The notes beneath the pieces are model-generated. The model did not search any database, was not told the DNA's origin, and saw nothing but the letters and a program-made list of their open reading frames with translations. From the NCBI GenBank assembly GCA_011390335.1, contig JAABSO010000017.1:1-64000 (forward strand): 64,000 nucleotides of DNA. Reading direction: 5' to 3'. This DNA comes from Desulfotignum sp. (lineage in GTDB: Bacteria > Desulfobacterota > Desulfobacteria > Desulfobacterales > Desulfobacteraceae). Of this stretch, positions 17,448 to 25,861 are shown in pieces (within the stretch, counting starts at the first letter, position 1; every line of letters begins with the position of its first letter). The position numbers and the translations under genes are program-made.

Positions 17448-18764
17448 ATGCACAAAGCAGAAGCATCCGCGGAAACGCTGATAATCGAAGATGACGAGCC
17501 TCCCAGCAGCAGGCTTGCCATAGACACCCTGTACCCGGTCCTTCCGTCCGGAATGGACCCCATCCACCTGACCCGCCCGGTATTCCTCCTGCCGGCCAAA
17601 AAAACAACTTCCTTGCGTCACCCAAAGCTCCGCCCAGAAATTAAAGCGTTTCAAAAACAGTTTTTCCACGGATCCACGGCCCGGGACTGGCATGATTGGC
17701 AGTGGCAGGTGCGCAACCGCATCCATACCTATGAACGGCTCAACCAGATCCTGCCCCTGGGGCCGGACGAGTTTCTGGCCGATAACACAGTCCAGCTGCC
17801 CTTGAGCATCACCCCCTATTACGCCAGCCTGATCCCCAAAGATGTGCCGGATCATCCTTTGCGCAGATGCGTGGTGCCCACGGCCGGTGAATGGGTGAAG
17901 CTGCCCTGCGAGTCTGACGATCCGCTGGGAGAAGACCATCAGAGCCCGGTGCCCGGGCTGGTGCACCGGTATCCGGACCGGGTTTTGTTTCTGCTCACCG
18001 ATTTCTGCTCCACCTACTGCCGGTACTGCACAAGGTCCCGGGTGGTGGGTCATGGCGGGATCCGTGCCAGCCGGGCCCGGTGGGAAAAGGCCATTGCCTA
18101 TATTGCCGCCAACCCGTGCGTCCGGGATGTGCTGCTGTCCGGCGGGGATCCTTTGACCCTGAGCGACGACCGGCTGGAATGGGTGCTTTCCCGGCTGCGG
18201 CAGATTCCCCATGTGGAAATTATCCGCATCGGTACCAAGATGCCGGCGGTGCTGCCCCAGCGCATCACCCCTGCCCTTGTAAAAATGCTCAAAAAATATC
18301 ATCCCGTATGGATGAGCCTGCATTTTATCCATCCGGACGAATGTACGCCTGAAACCCATACTGCCTGCGCCCTGCTGGCAGATGCCGGGATCCCTTTAGG
18401 CTCCCAGACCGTGCTGCTCAAAGGGGTCAATGATTGTGTCCAGACCATGACCGAGCTGATGCACCGGTTGATGACCCTGCGGGTCCGACCCTATTACCTG
18501 TACCAGTGTGACCCCATCACCGGGTCCGGCCATTTCAGGACCTCCATCAACCAGGGCCTGGAGATCATCCGGGGCATGCGTGGGTTCACCACCGGGTATG
18601 CCGTGCCCACCTATGTGGTGGATGCGCCTGGCGGCGGGGGCAAGATACCGCTGATGCCCGACTATGTGAGCGGACACACCGGCGACGACCTGGTGCTGAC
18701 CAATTATGAAAACAGATCCTTTACCTATCCTGACCCGGTCCAGGCATCGCCTGTACAGGGGTGA
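17448..18764 (+). CDS. Lysine 2,3-aminomutase-family radical SAM enzyme (KamA-like)
   Basis: A 438-residue radical SAM, PLP-dependent aminomutase. The [4Fe-4S] cysteines are Cys187, Cys191 and Cys194 in CSTYCRYC. The PLP lysine is Lys399 in APGGGGK. Asp355 (YQCD) and Asp392 (VVDAPGGGG) keep the spacing of Asp293/Asp330 of clostridial lysine aminomutase, which bind the substrate side-chain amine; glutamate aminomutases change both. So L-lysine to beta-lysine is the best guess. Relative to that enzyme it has about 60 more N-terminal and 40 fewer C-terminal residues. AAGGAG before ATG 17448 sets the start. First gene of a four-gene operon. Confidence 0.82.
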   Translation: MHKAEASAETLIIEDDEPPSSRLAIDTLYPVLPSGMDPIHLTRPVFLLPAKKTTSLRHPKLRPEIKAFQKQFFHGSTARDWHDWQWQVRNRIHTYERLNQILPLGPDEFLADNTVQLPLSITPYYASLIPKDVPDHPLRRCVVPTAGEWVKLPCESDDPLGEDHQSPVPGLVHRYPDRVLFLLTDFCSTYCRYCTRSRVVGHGGIRASRARWEKAIAYIAANPCVRDVLLSGGDPLTLSDDRLEWVLSRLRQIPHVEIIRIGTKMPAVLPQRITPALVKMLKKYHPVWMSLHFIHPDECTPETHTACALLADAGIPLGSQTVLLKGVNDCVQTMTELMHRLMTLRVRPYYLYQCDPITGSGHFRTSINQGLEIIRGMRGFTTGYAVPTYVVDAPGGGGKIPLMPDYVSGHTGDDLVLTNYENRSFTYPDPVQASPVQG

Positions 18765-18783
18765 CAGGGCACAGGAGAAAAAA

Positions 18784-19800
18784 ATGATCATCGGATTGAC
18801 CTATGACCTGCGCCAGGATTACCTGGACAGGGGATACTCGGAACTTGAAACTGCAGAGTTTGATTCCGTGGAAACCATCTCGGCCATAGAACAGGCTCTG
18901 TGCGACCTGGGACATACCCCGGTACGCATCGGCAATGCCCGGCAGCTCATTGAACAACTGGTGGGCGGTGCACACTGGGACCTGGTGTTCAACATTGCTG
19001 AAGGCCTGCACGGCATGGGCAGAGAAGCCCAGGTGCCGGCCATCCTGGACCTGTACCAGATTCCCTATACCTTTTCAGACCCTTTGGTCATGTCTTTGAC
19101 ACTGCACAAGGCCCTGACCAAGCGGGTCATCCGGGATACCGGGCTTTCCACGGGGCAGTTTTTTCTGGCTGCCGCCTCCCAGGATGCCGACAAGGTGCTT
19201 TTTGCGCCCCCTTATTTTGTCAAACCCGTGGCCCAGGGCACCGGCATGGGCATCACAACCGATTCCGTGGTCCGGGACAAACAGGACCTCCCCGGTGTCT
19301 GCCGGGCGTTGATGGACCAATTCGGCCAGCCCGTGCTCATCGAACAGTTTTTGAGCGGCCGGGAATTCACCACCGGCCTGGTGGGCACCGGCGCCTTTGC
19401 AAAAGTGATGGGCACCATGGAGATCATTGTGCTGGCCGATCCGGGTAAGGATGTCTATTCTTTTGAAAACAAGGAGGGATGGAAAGGCCGGGTCCAGTAC
19501 CTGCCTTTATCGCCGGATGTGGACCCGCTGATCCGGGATGTGGAAGCCCTTGCCCTGGCCGCCTGGCAGGTGCTGGAATGCCGGGACGGGGGACGCATCG
19601 ACATCCGGTGTGATGCAGAAGGCACCCCCTGCTTTATCGAGGTGAACCCCCTGGCCGGGTTGCGGCCCCATTATTCCGACCTGCCCATGGTGTGTGAATT
19701 TTTTGGGACATCCTATGTCCGACTCATCGAAATGATCCTGGCATCCGCCATGGAGCGGGTGCCGGACCATATTCAAGCGCCCTGTCCGGAGACGGCATGA
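18784..19800 (+). CDS. ATP-grasp ligase, D-Ala-D-Ala-ligase-like (first copy)
   Basis: A 338-residue ATP-grasp enzyme. It has an N-terminal Ddl-like domain (WDLVFNIAEGLHGMGREAQ), a central lid with PPYFVKPVAQGTGMGI, the grasp motif VLIEQFLSGREFTTGLVG and the Mg-binding C-terminal FIEVNPLAGL. Such enzymes join a carboxylate to an amino group through an acyl phosphate. It follows kamA by 19 bp and overlaps the second ATP-grasp gene (ATGA), so two successive ligations are likely. A cell-wall Ddl role is unlikely: it lies in a non-wall operon and lacks the D-Ala-specific Ser-Tyr-Lys context as far as I can see. Confidence 0.8.
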   Translation: MIIGLTYDLRQDYLDRGYSELETAEFDSVETISAIEQALCDLGHTPVRIGNARQLIEQLVGGAHWDLVFNIAEGLHGMGREAQVPAILDLYQIPYTFSDPLVMSLTLHKALTKRVIRDTGLSTGQFFLAAASQDADKVLFAPPYFVKPVAQGTGMGITTDSVVRDKQDLPGVCRALMDQFGQPVLIEQFLSGREFTTGLVGTGAFAKVMGTMEIIVLADPGKDVYSFENKEGWKGRVQYLPLSPDVDPLIRDVEALALAAWQVLECRDGGRIDIRCDAEGTPCFIEVNPLAGLRPHYSDLPMVCEFFGTSYVRLIEMILASAMERVPDHIQAPCPETA

Positions 19801-20810
19801 ACCGCTTCATTGCCGTTGTGCACAATGCTGTGACAGACCCGGCCGGACCGGACGAGGCAGATGTCCTGGTCCAGGTGGATGCGGTATCCGCCGCCCTGAC
19901 AAGCCTGGGATACGATCCCATACCGGTGCCATGCACCCTTGACCTGACCGCGTTAAAGCAGACCCTTGAAAAGATCCGGCCCCTGGGGGTGTTCAACCTG
20001 GTGGAATCCCTGGAAAACCGGGGCAGCCTGATCCATGTGGTACCAGCACTGCTGGATACCATGGCTGTCCCTTATACCGGGTGCCCGGCCCCTGCCGTGT
20101 ACACCACCTCTCACAAGGTGATGGCCAAGGAGCGCCTTTACCTGGCCGGCCTGTCCACCCCTGCCTGGATCAATCCCTTTCCTGCGGACATGCCCTGGCA
20201 GGGGGGCATGGATCCGGGAGATGATCCCGGCCTTCTGTGGATCATTAAATCGGTGTGGGAACACGGATCTCTGGGCCTGGAGGCAGAAAACCTGGTGACC
20301 GGCACGGCAAAAACCGTGACCCGGCTGCTGAAAGAGCGGGCCCCCGGCCTGGGCGGCGCCTGTTTTGCCGAAGAATTCATCTCCGGACGGGAATTCAATC
20401 TCTCGCTGCTGGCCGGCCGGTCCGGGGTGACTGTGCTGCCGGCCGCAGAGATCCTTTTTCCGGACACCCCGGCAGACCGGCCCGCCATGGTGGGATACCG
20501 GGCCAAATGGCACGAAGATTCAGAGGAGTACCGGAACACCCCCCGGCAGTTTGATTTTACCCCTGCAGATACGCCCCTGTTAGAGGAACTGGAAACCCTG
20601 GCCCGCCGCTGCTGGCACCTGTTTCACCTGGCCGGCTACGCCCGGGTGGATTTCCGGGTGGATATAAAAGGCCGCCCCTTTATCCTGGAGATCAACACCA
20701 ACCCCTGCCTGTCCCCGGATGCCGGATTTGCCGCTGCCCTTAAACAGGCAGATATCTCATATATTGACGGCATTCACCGGATTGTGACCACCCAATTATG
20801 TTCAGAATAA
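19797..20810 (+). CDS. ATP-grasp ligase, D-Ala-D-Ala-ligase-like (second copy)
   Basis: A 337-residue paralogue-like ATP-grasp protein: FNLVESLENRGSLIHVVPAL (Ddl N-domain), LLWIIKSVWEHGSLGL (lid), FAEEFISGREFNLSLL and C-terminal ARVDFRVD and FILEINTNPCLSPDAGF with the Mg-ligand Glu-Asn pattern. It is only loosely similar to the first copy, so the two probably take different substrates. Its start overlaps the upstream stop by 4 nt, and its end overlaps the next gene by 13 nt. Confidence 0.8.
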   Translation: MNRFIAVVHNAVTDPAGPDEADVLVQVDAVSAALTSLGYDPIPVPCTLDLTALKQTLEKIRPLGVFNLVESLENRGSLIHVVPALLDTMAVPYTGCPAPAVYTTSHKVMAKERLYLAGLSTPAWINPFPADMPWQGGMDPGDDPGLLWIIKSVWEHGSLGLEAENLVTGTAKTVTRLLKERAPGLGGACFAEEFISGREFNLSLLAGRSGVTVLPAAEILFPDTPADRPAMVGYRAKWHEDSEEYRNTPRQFDFTPADTPLLEELETLARRCWHLFHLAGYARVDFRVDIKGRPFILEINTNPCLSPDAGFAAALKQADISYIDGIHRIVTTQLCSE

Positions 20811-23059
20811 GACGTATCTTTGACGATGCCATCCCGGTGAACCAGGATGCCCTCCGCCAGGTCAAAACTATCATCCAGAAACGGTTCCCTGCAGTGTCGG
20901 AACAGGAGATCGCACACCTGGGAGACAAACTGCGCAACCCGTTCACCCTGCGGTTCCGCCCCATTCTGTTTGTGGCGGAAAACATGCGGCACAAGGTGCT
21001 GGGATTTGCCATGGTCCTGCATGAGCCGGATATCAATTTCTGTTTTCTGGACTGGATCGCCACCGCCAAAGACACCCTGCGGGGCGGGCTGGGCAGTGCC
21101 CTGTACGAGCGGATCAGAACCGAGTGTGCGGCCCTGAAGGTCAGCGGGCTGTTTTTTGAGTGCCTGCCTGACACCCCGGGAGAATGCGAACCCGACCTGA
21201 TCAAGGACAACATCGCCCGGCTGCGGTTCTATGAGCGGTACGGGGCCCGGCCCATTATCAACACCGGGTATGAAGCCCCGGTGCATCCGGAAGATACCTG
21301 CATGCCGCATCTGGTATATGACGACCTGGGAAAAGACACCCCCCTGGCACGGTCCCATGCAAAAAAGGTGGTGCGGGCCATTCTGGAGCGCAAATACAAA
21401 GACCTGTGCCCGGCAAAATACGTGGAACAGGTGGTGGCCTCCATCCGGGACAATCCGGTGAAACTTCGGCCCTTTTGCCATGTGCTGCCCCACAAAACCC
21501 GCCGGGCCGTCCATGACCGGTTTGCGGAAAAAATCGTTCTGGTGGTGAACCAGGACCACGAAATCCACCATATCCATGAACGCGGGTATGTGGAATCCCC
21601 GGTGCGCATCACAAGGATCCTGTCCCACCTGGAAAAAAGCGGCCTGTTCGAAACCCTGGAAACCCAGCCCTTTCCCGACATCCATATCCATGGGGCGCAT
21701 GACGCGGATTTTATCGCCTACCTTGCCCGGGCCTGTGAAGAGGTGCCGGCAGACAAATCCCTTTACCCCTATGTGTTTCCCATCAGAAACAAGACCCGGC
21801 CGCCCAGAGAATCCACGGTCCTGCCGGGATACTACTGCATTGACACCTTCACCCCCATCCACCGCAATGCCTATCCTGCGGCCCGGGCCGGGGTAAATGC
21901 CGCGCTCACGGCAGCGGATGCGCTGCTGGCGGGCCGGCGCATCGCCTACGCCCTGGTGCGGCCCCCGGGGCACCATGCGGAACGAAGGTCCTTCGGCGGT
22001 TTCTGCTATTTCAACAACGCGGCCATTGCGGCCCGGTATCTGCGGGAACAGGGGCGGGTGGCCATCCTGGACATCGACTACCACCACGGCAACGGGCAGC
22101 AGGATATCTTCTATCACCGCTCTGATATCCTCACCGTGTCCATCCACGGCCATCCTGAATTTGCCTATCCCTATTTCACCGGATTTGAAGATGAAACAGG
22201 CATGGGAGAAGGCGAAGGATTCAACTGCAACCTGCCCCTGGCAGAAACCGTTGACGGCAGAACTTTCCGCAGCACCCTGATGCGGGCCCTGGCAAAGGTC
22301 GCTGAATTTGATCCTGACTTTCTGGTGGTCTGCCTGGGGTTGGACACGGCCCGAAACGATCCCACCGGCACCTGGTCCCTGACACCCAAAGATTTTTACC
22401 GGAACGGCCGGATGATCGGGGCCATCGGTCTGCCCCTGCTGGTGATCCAGGAGGGCGGATACAACACCCGGAACCTGGGGGTCAATGCCCGGCATTTTTT
22501 CGAAGGCCTGGCCGAAGCCGTGTTCACCCCGACCCGGGACAGAACACTGCCCCAATCCCCCCCCAAAGGCATTCAGTTCCGATATGACCCCCTGCCCCAG
22601 GATGTGGAAGAGATCCGGCACCTGGTGGCTGCCACAGGATTTTTCAGAGAGGCTGAAGTGGAAATCGCGGCCCAGCTGGTGGCGGAACGCCTGGAAAAAG
22701 GCCTGGCCAGCGGGTATTATTTCATCCTGGCCCTCCGGTCCGGCCGGCTTGTCGGCTATGGCTGCTACGGCCCCATCCCCTGCACCCTGGCCGGGTATGA
22801 TATCTACTGGATCGCAGTGGCCCCTGAATTTCAGGGAAAAGGCCTGGGCCAGGCCCTTCTGGAGAAAATGGAGCAGCTGATCACAGAAGCTAAGGGGCAC
22901 ACCATCTATGTGGAAACCGCGTCACAGCAAAGATACGCCCCGACCCGCGCCTTTTACGAACGCTGCGGATACACGGCGGCCGCCACCCTGCCCGATTTCT
23001 ACAGCCCCGGAGATGCCAAGGTGATTTACAGCAAGCCGTTGAAAACAAACAGCGAATAA
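20798..23059 (+). CDS. GNAT acetyltransferase - acetylpolyamine amidohydrolase/HDAC-like deacetylase - GNAT acetyltransferase fusion
   Basis: A 753-residue three-domain protein. Residues about 1-190 form a GNAT-like domain with the acetyl-CoA loop RGGLGSALYER and RLRFYERYGARP. Residues about 240-600 form a class II HDAC/acetylpolyamine-amidohydrolase domain: PPGHHAE (His392, His393), DIDYHHGNG (zinc ligands Asp427, His429), GLDTARNDP (Asp516) and the catalytic-Tyr motif EGGYNTRNLG. Residues about 605-753 are a second GNAT with VAPEFQGKGLGQALLEKM and AFYERCGY. Acetylation and deacetylation of an amine, probably the beta-lysyl product of the operon, on one chain is unusual. It is the last gene of the operon. 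Confidence 0.85.
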   Translation: MFRIRRIFDDAIPVNQDALRQVKTIIQKRFPAVSEQEIAHLGDKLRNPFTLRFRPILFVAENMRHKVLGFAMVLHEPDINFCFLDWIATAKDTLRGGLGSALYERIRTECAALKVSGLFFECLPDTPGECEPDLIKDNIARLRFYERYGARPIINTGYEAPVHPEDTCMPHLVYDDLGKDTPLARSHAKKVVRAILERKYKDLCPAKYVEQVVASIRDNPVKLRPFCHVLPHKTRRAVHDRFAEKIVLVVNQDHEIHHIHERGYVESPVRITRILSHLEKSGLFETLETQPFPDIHIHGAHDADFIAYLARACEEVPADKSLYPYVFPIRNKTRPPRESTVLPGYYCIDTFTPIHRNAYPAARAGVNAALTAADALLAGRRIAYALVRPPGHHAERRSFGGFCYFNNAAIAARYLREQGRVAILDIDYHHGNGQQDIFYHRSDILTVSIHGHPEFAYPYFTGFEDETGMGEGEGFNCNLPLAETVDGRTFRSTLMRALAKVAEFDPDFLVVCLGLDTARNDPTGTWSLTPKDFYRNGRMIGAIGLPLLVIQEGGYNTRNLGVNARHFFEGLAEAVFTPTRDRTLPQSPPKGIQFRYDPLPQDVEEIRHLVAATGFFREAEVEIAAQLVAERLEKGLASGYYFILALRSGRLVGYGCYGPIPCTLAGYDIYWIAVAPEFQGKGLGQALLEKMEQLITEAKGHTIYVETASQQRYAPTRAFYERCGYTAAATLPDFYSPGDAKVIYSKPLKTNSE

Positions 23060-23232
23060 CCCCATCACCTGAAGCTGATTTTTAAGACACATGTGTTGCA
23101 TTGGAATCTGAATTAGATTCTGTCCATGCTGGTCGGTCACTTTGCAGTGGGCCATGGATGCCGGTCTAAAGGTACATACGTTTTTATGTCCAATTGGCTT
23201 TCTTTCGTGTTCAAGAAAATTGACACACGACA

Positions 23233-23508
23233 TCAGGAATCGGAAATATCTGTTCCGATTCCCGGGCTGTTCAAAGCAGCTATTTTCTTGCCGGCCGGCA
23301 GTTGCTTGATCTGATATTCCAGTTTGAAGGCGGCTGATTTTTCCAGGTTTTCCCGGACCGCTGCCAGGATCACCGGCCGCCGTGCCCGGGTATATCTGGA
23401 AGCGGTCCCCTGGTTGTGTTTCAACAGGCGGGTGTCAAGATCTGTGGTGACACCGCAGTACAGGGATTTATCCGCACATTCCAGTAAATAGACCGACCAG
23501 ACCGCCAT
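23233..23508 (-). CDS. GIY-YIG domain endonuclease-like protein (YhbQ/UPF0213 type)
   Basis: A 91-residue protein made of one GIY-YIG module: WSVYLLECADKSLYCGVTTD, then LLKHNQGTASRYTRARRPV and the conserved Glu in AAFKLEYQIKQL. It is the usual length for the YhbQ family, whose role is poorly known (probable DNA-nicking enzyme). It lies 1 bp after the umuD-umuC relic and was probably a separate gene of that transcript. Confidence 0.85.
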   Translation of the reverse strand: MAVWSVYLLECADKSLYCGVTTDLDTRLLKHNQGTASRYTRARRPVILAAVRENLEKSAAFKLEYQIKQLPAGKKIAALNSPGIGTDISDS

Positions 23509-23509
23509 C

Positions 23510-23803
23510 TCAGGACCTCACTGTCAACAATTGGTTCCAGTCCGTGGTAGGCAAAGACCGGTGATTGAACGCGGTTTTCCAGGAGCGGGCTCTGCCGATA
23601 CCGGAAATACCGGCATCGATCATGGAGCTGCCGCTGACCCGGACAAAAAAGGTGGCGGCCGGGTGTTTGATCAGGTGCTGGTTCAAATCCAGGCTGCCTT
23701 CAATATAGTCATCAGCCGGGGAGGGAAACCCGGCCGCGATGGCAGTCATGTAAAAGGGCCGGCTGACGGGTGTGGACAGATCCGGGGTGTACAGTGTATT
23801 CAT
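23510..23803 (-). pseudogene. umuDC: umuD-umuC internal-deletion relic
   Basis: The first ~65 residues are classical Umu[40 protein letters not shown] and SSMIDAGI, including the catalytic-Ser motif (Gly-Ser-Ser-Met). After Ile, where UmuD should continue with DGDLLVVDR, the frame jumps to [20 protein letters not shown], which resembles the extreme C-terminus of UmuC (SPxYTTxWxxL). The last third of umuD, with its catalytic lysine, and nearly all of umuC are therefore gone in one in-frame deletion. A TTGACA-containing promoter-like stretch is retained near 23870-23880. No polymerase V activity can come from it. Confidence 0.72.
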
Positions 23804-23889
23804 GGTTCTCTTTTCTGGTGGCCCTGACAGGCAGTTATATTTTTTTTAACTTCCATGCATACCCGTCTGTATATTATCTGTCAAGCGGT

Positions 23890-23930
23890 TCACAAAAAAG
23901 CCCCCCGGCGGTTTCGCCGGGGGGCTTGCT
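23890..23930 (-). terminator. Rho-independent terminator of hcp
   Basis: A 13-bp G+C-rich stem (23898-23910 with 23915-23927) and GTTT loop. Read on the minus strand it is followed by TTTTTTGTG, about 40 bp after the hcp stop. Confidence 0.9.
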
Positions 23931-23970
23931 GTCAGACCTGAACATCCTGTGTTTATTTATTTGCGGCAGG

Positions 23971-25731
23971 CTATCCCAGGATTTTTTTCAGGTCCTGGTC
24001 CGGGGTGCTGATGGGGGTCAAATTGTAATTTTTCACCAGCACATCCAGAACATTGGGGCTCACAAAAGCCGGCAGAGAGGGGCCGATGTGAATATCCTTG
24101 ATGCCCAGGTGCAGCAGACTCAAAAGAATGGCCACGGCTTTTTGTTCGTACCAGGACAGGATAAAGGACAACGGGAGCCCGTTGACATCCGTGTCAAAGG
24201 CCTTGGTCAGTGCTACGGCGATGAGCACGGCGGAATGGGCGTCGTTACACTGGCCCACATCCAGCAGCCGTGGAATGCCGTTGATATCGCCCAGCTGTTT
24301 TTTGAAAAACTTGAACTTGCCGCAGGCCAGGGTCAGCACAATGCTGTTGTCCGGGGTTTTTTCCACAAATTCGGTGTAGTAGTTCCGGGATTTTTTCACG
24401 CCGTCGCACCCGCCCACCAGAAAGAAATGCCCGATGGAACCGTCCTTGACACCGGCCACGATCTTGTCTGCCACCCCCAGGACCGCATTGTGACCGAATC
24501 CCACCAAAACTTCCATGTCCGGTTTGTCTTCAGTGTATCCGGGCAGTTCCAGGGCCCGGTCGATCAACGGTTTGAGGTTGTTCTTGTTCACATGGGCGAC
24601 CCCCGGCCATCCCACGGTGCCGGTGGTGAAGATGTTCTGCTTATAGGTCTGTTTGGGTTTCTGGATGCAGTTGGTGGTCATGAGAATGGCACCGGGAAAT
24701 TCATCAAACTCTTTTTTCTGGTTCTGCCAGGCTGTGCCGTAATGGCCGTAAAAATGGGGGAACCGCTCCTTGAGTTTCGGATACCCGTGTGTGGGCAGCA
24801 TCTCTCCATGGGTGTAGACATAGATCCCTTTGCCCTCACTGGCCTTGAGCACCGCTTCCAGGTCGATCAAATCATGGCCGGACACCATGATGGCCTTGCC
24901 TTTTTTGGCACCCAGTGGCACCTTGGTGGGCACAGGATGTCCATACGCTTGGGTGTTGCCGATATTGAGCAGTTCCATGGCCCGCAGGTTCTTCTCCCCG
25001 CACTCCAGGACCAGGCCCAGCAGTTCGTTCATGCCCAGGGTCTTGTCCTCCAGGGATGCCAGTCCCCGGTGTACAAATTCGTAGTTGGCTTCATCCTCCT
25101 GGTCAAACTCCGCCGCATGGTCGGTATAGGCGGCCATGCCCTTGATGCCGAACAGCAGCATGTGCTGCAGAGAGCGGATATCCGGGTCCACATCCGGATC
25201 TGACATCAGGCCGTAGGCCCCAGCCTGTTTGACCATGCCTTCCACGGAGGGTTTGAGTTTCAGGGTCAGGGCATCGCTGGTGGAGGTGATTTTTCCGCCG
25301 GCGGCATGGACCTGCTGGATCATCTTGTCCCGCAGGGCAACGGACTGATGGAGCAGGTCTTCGAGCCGATACGGGTCGAACTCCACATTGGTGAGGGTGG
25401 CAAACATGGCCTCGCAGGTGAACCGGTTGGTTTCTTTGTCCGAAATACCGACTTTGCGGCCGGCCACGGCGGCGATGGACACCCCCTTGAGGGAATGCAC
25501 CAGCAGATCCTGGAGCGCAGCCACTTCCGGGGTCTTGCCGCACACGCCCATGACCGTGCATCCCCTGCCTCCCATGGTCTGCTCACACTGGTAGCAGAAC
25601 ATCTTGGTCTTGTTTGTCGGTGCGGCAAACGCGGACGGGGCTCTTAAAAATGCGGGAATCAAGGCGCTTCCGGTGACAGCCAGGGTGCTGTTCTTTAAAA
25701 AGTTTCGGCGGGAAATCTCTTTCTTTTTCAT
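23971..25731 (-). CDS. hcp: Hydroxylamine reductase / hybrid-cluster protein with Tat signal peptide
   Basis: A 586-residue Hcp (prismane protein), which reduces hydroxylamine or NO and protects against nitrosative stress. N-terminal class I cluster motif is Cys46-x2-Cys49-x8-Cys58-x5-Cys64 (CYQCEQTMGGRGCTVMGVCG). Hybrid-cluster motifs HGEMLPTHGYP, NCIQKP, GGCDG, CGKFKF and VGQCNDAHSA follow. Unusually, the ATG with AAGGAG upstream starts with a twin-arginine signal, SRRNFLKNSTLAVTG ending near PSAFA (about residue 36), so the folded enzyme would be exported; known Hcps are cytoplasmic. An FNR/HcpR-like palindrome lies 102 bp upstream. Confidence 0.93.
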   Translation of the reverse strand: MKKKEISRRNFLKNSTLAVTGSALIPAFLRAPSAFAAPTNKTKMFCYQCEQTMGGRGCTVMGVCGKTPEVAALQDLLVHSLKGVSIAAVAGRKVGISDKETNRFTCEAMFATLTNVEFDPYRLEDLLHQSVALRDKMIQQVHAAGGKITSTSDALTLKLKPSVEGMVKQAGAYGLMSDPDVDPDIRSLQHMLLFGIKGMAAYTDHAAEFDQEDEANYEFVHRGLASLEDKTLGMNELLGLVLECGEKNLRAMELLNIGNTQAYGHPVPTKVPLGAKKGKAIMVSGHDLIDLEAVLKASEGKGIYVYTHGEMLPTHGYPKLKERFPHFYGHYGTAWQNQKKEFDEFPGAILMTTNCIQKPKQTYKQNIFTTGTVGWPGVAHVNKNNLKPLIDRALELPGYTEDKPDMEVLVGFGHNAVLGVADKIVAGVKDGSIGHFFLVGGCDGVKKSRNYYTEFVEKTPDNSIVLTLACGKFKFFKKQLGDINGIPRLLDVGQCNDAHSAVLIAVALTKAFDTDVNGLPLSFILSWYEQKAVAILLSLLHLGIKDIHIGPSLPAFVSPNVLDVLVKNYNLTPISTPDQDLKKILG

Positions 25732-25832
25732 GGTATTTCTCCTTTTGGATGCAGTTTCAGGCAGCCGTTGCCGGATACCCGGGTGTTTTTTCAAACGTGC
25801 ACCCATCATAAAGGAACCATCACACCTGATCC

Positions 25833-25846
25833 TTGACATGAATCAA
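25833..25846. promoter_or_regulatory. FNR/HcpR-type operator upstream of hcp
   Basis: TTGACATGAATCAA is a near-perfect TTGAN6TCAA dyad, matching the CRP/FNR-family HcpR/FNR consensus (TTGAC-N4-GTCAA / TTGAT-N4-ATCAA). It lies 102 bp before the hcp start in the gap between hcp and gctB, fitting control by nitrosative stress or redox. Confidence 0.65.
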
Positions 25847-25861
25847 GAATTTTAAAAAAAA

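Noticed and set aside
20774-22900. A 708-codon open frame antisense to the GNAT-deacetylase-GNAT gene
   Set aside because: It lies opposite a gene with clear domains, has no recognisable motif, and is a by-product of high third-position G+C in the real frame.
23770-25203. A 477-codon plus-strand frame opposite hcp
   Set aside because: Hcp on the other strand has all cluster motifs; this frame shows only His/Gln-rich filler and no ribosome site.
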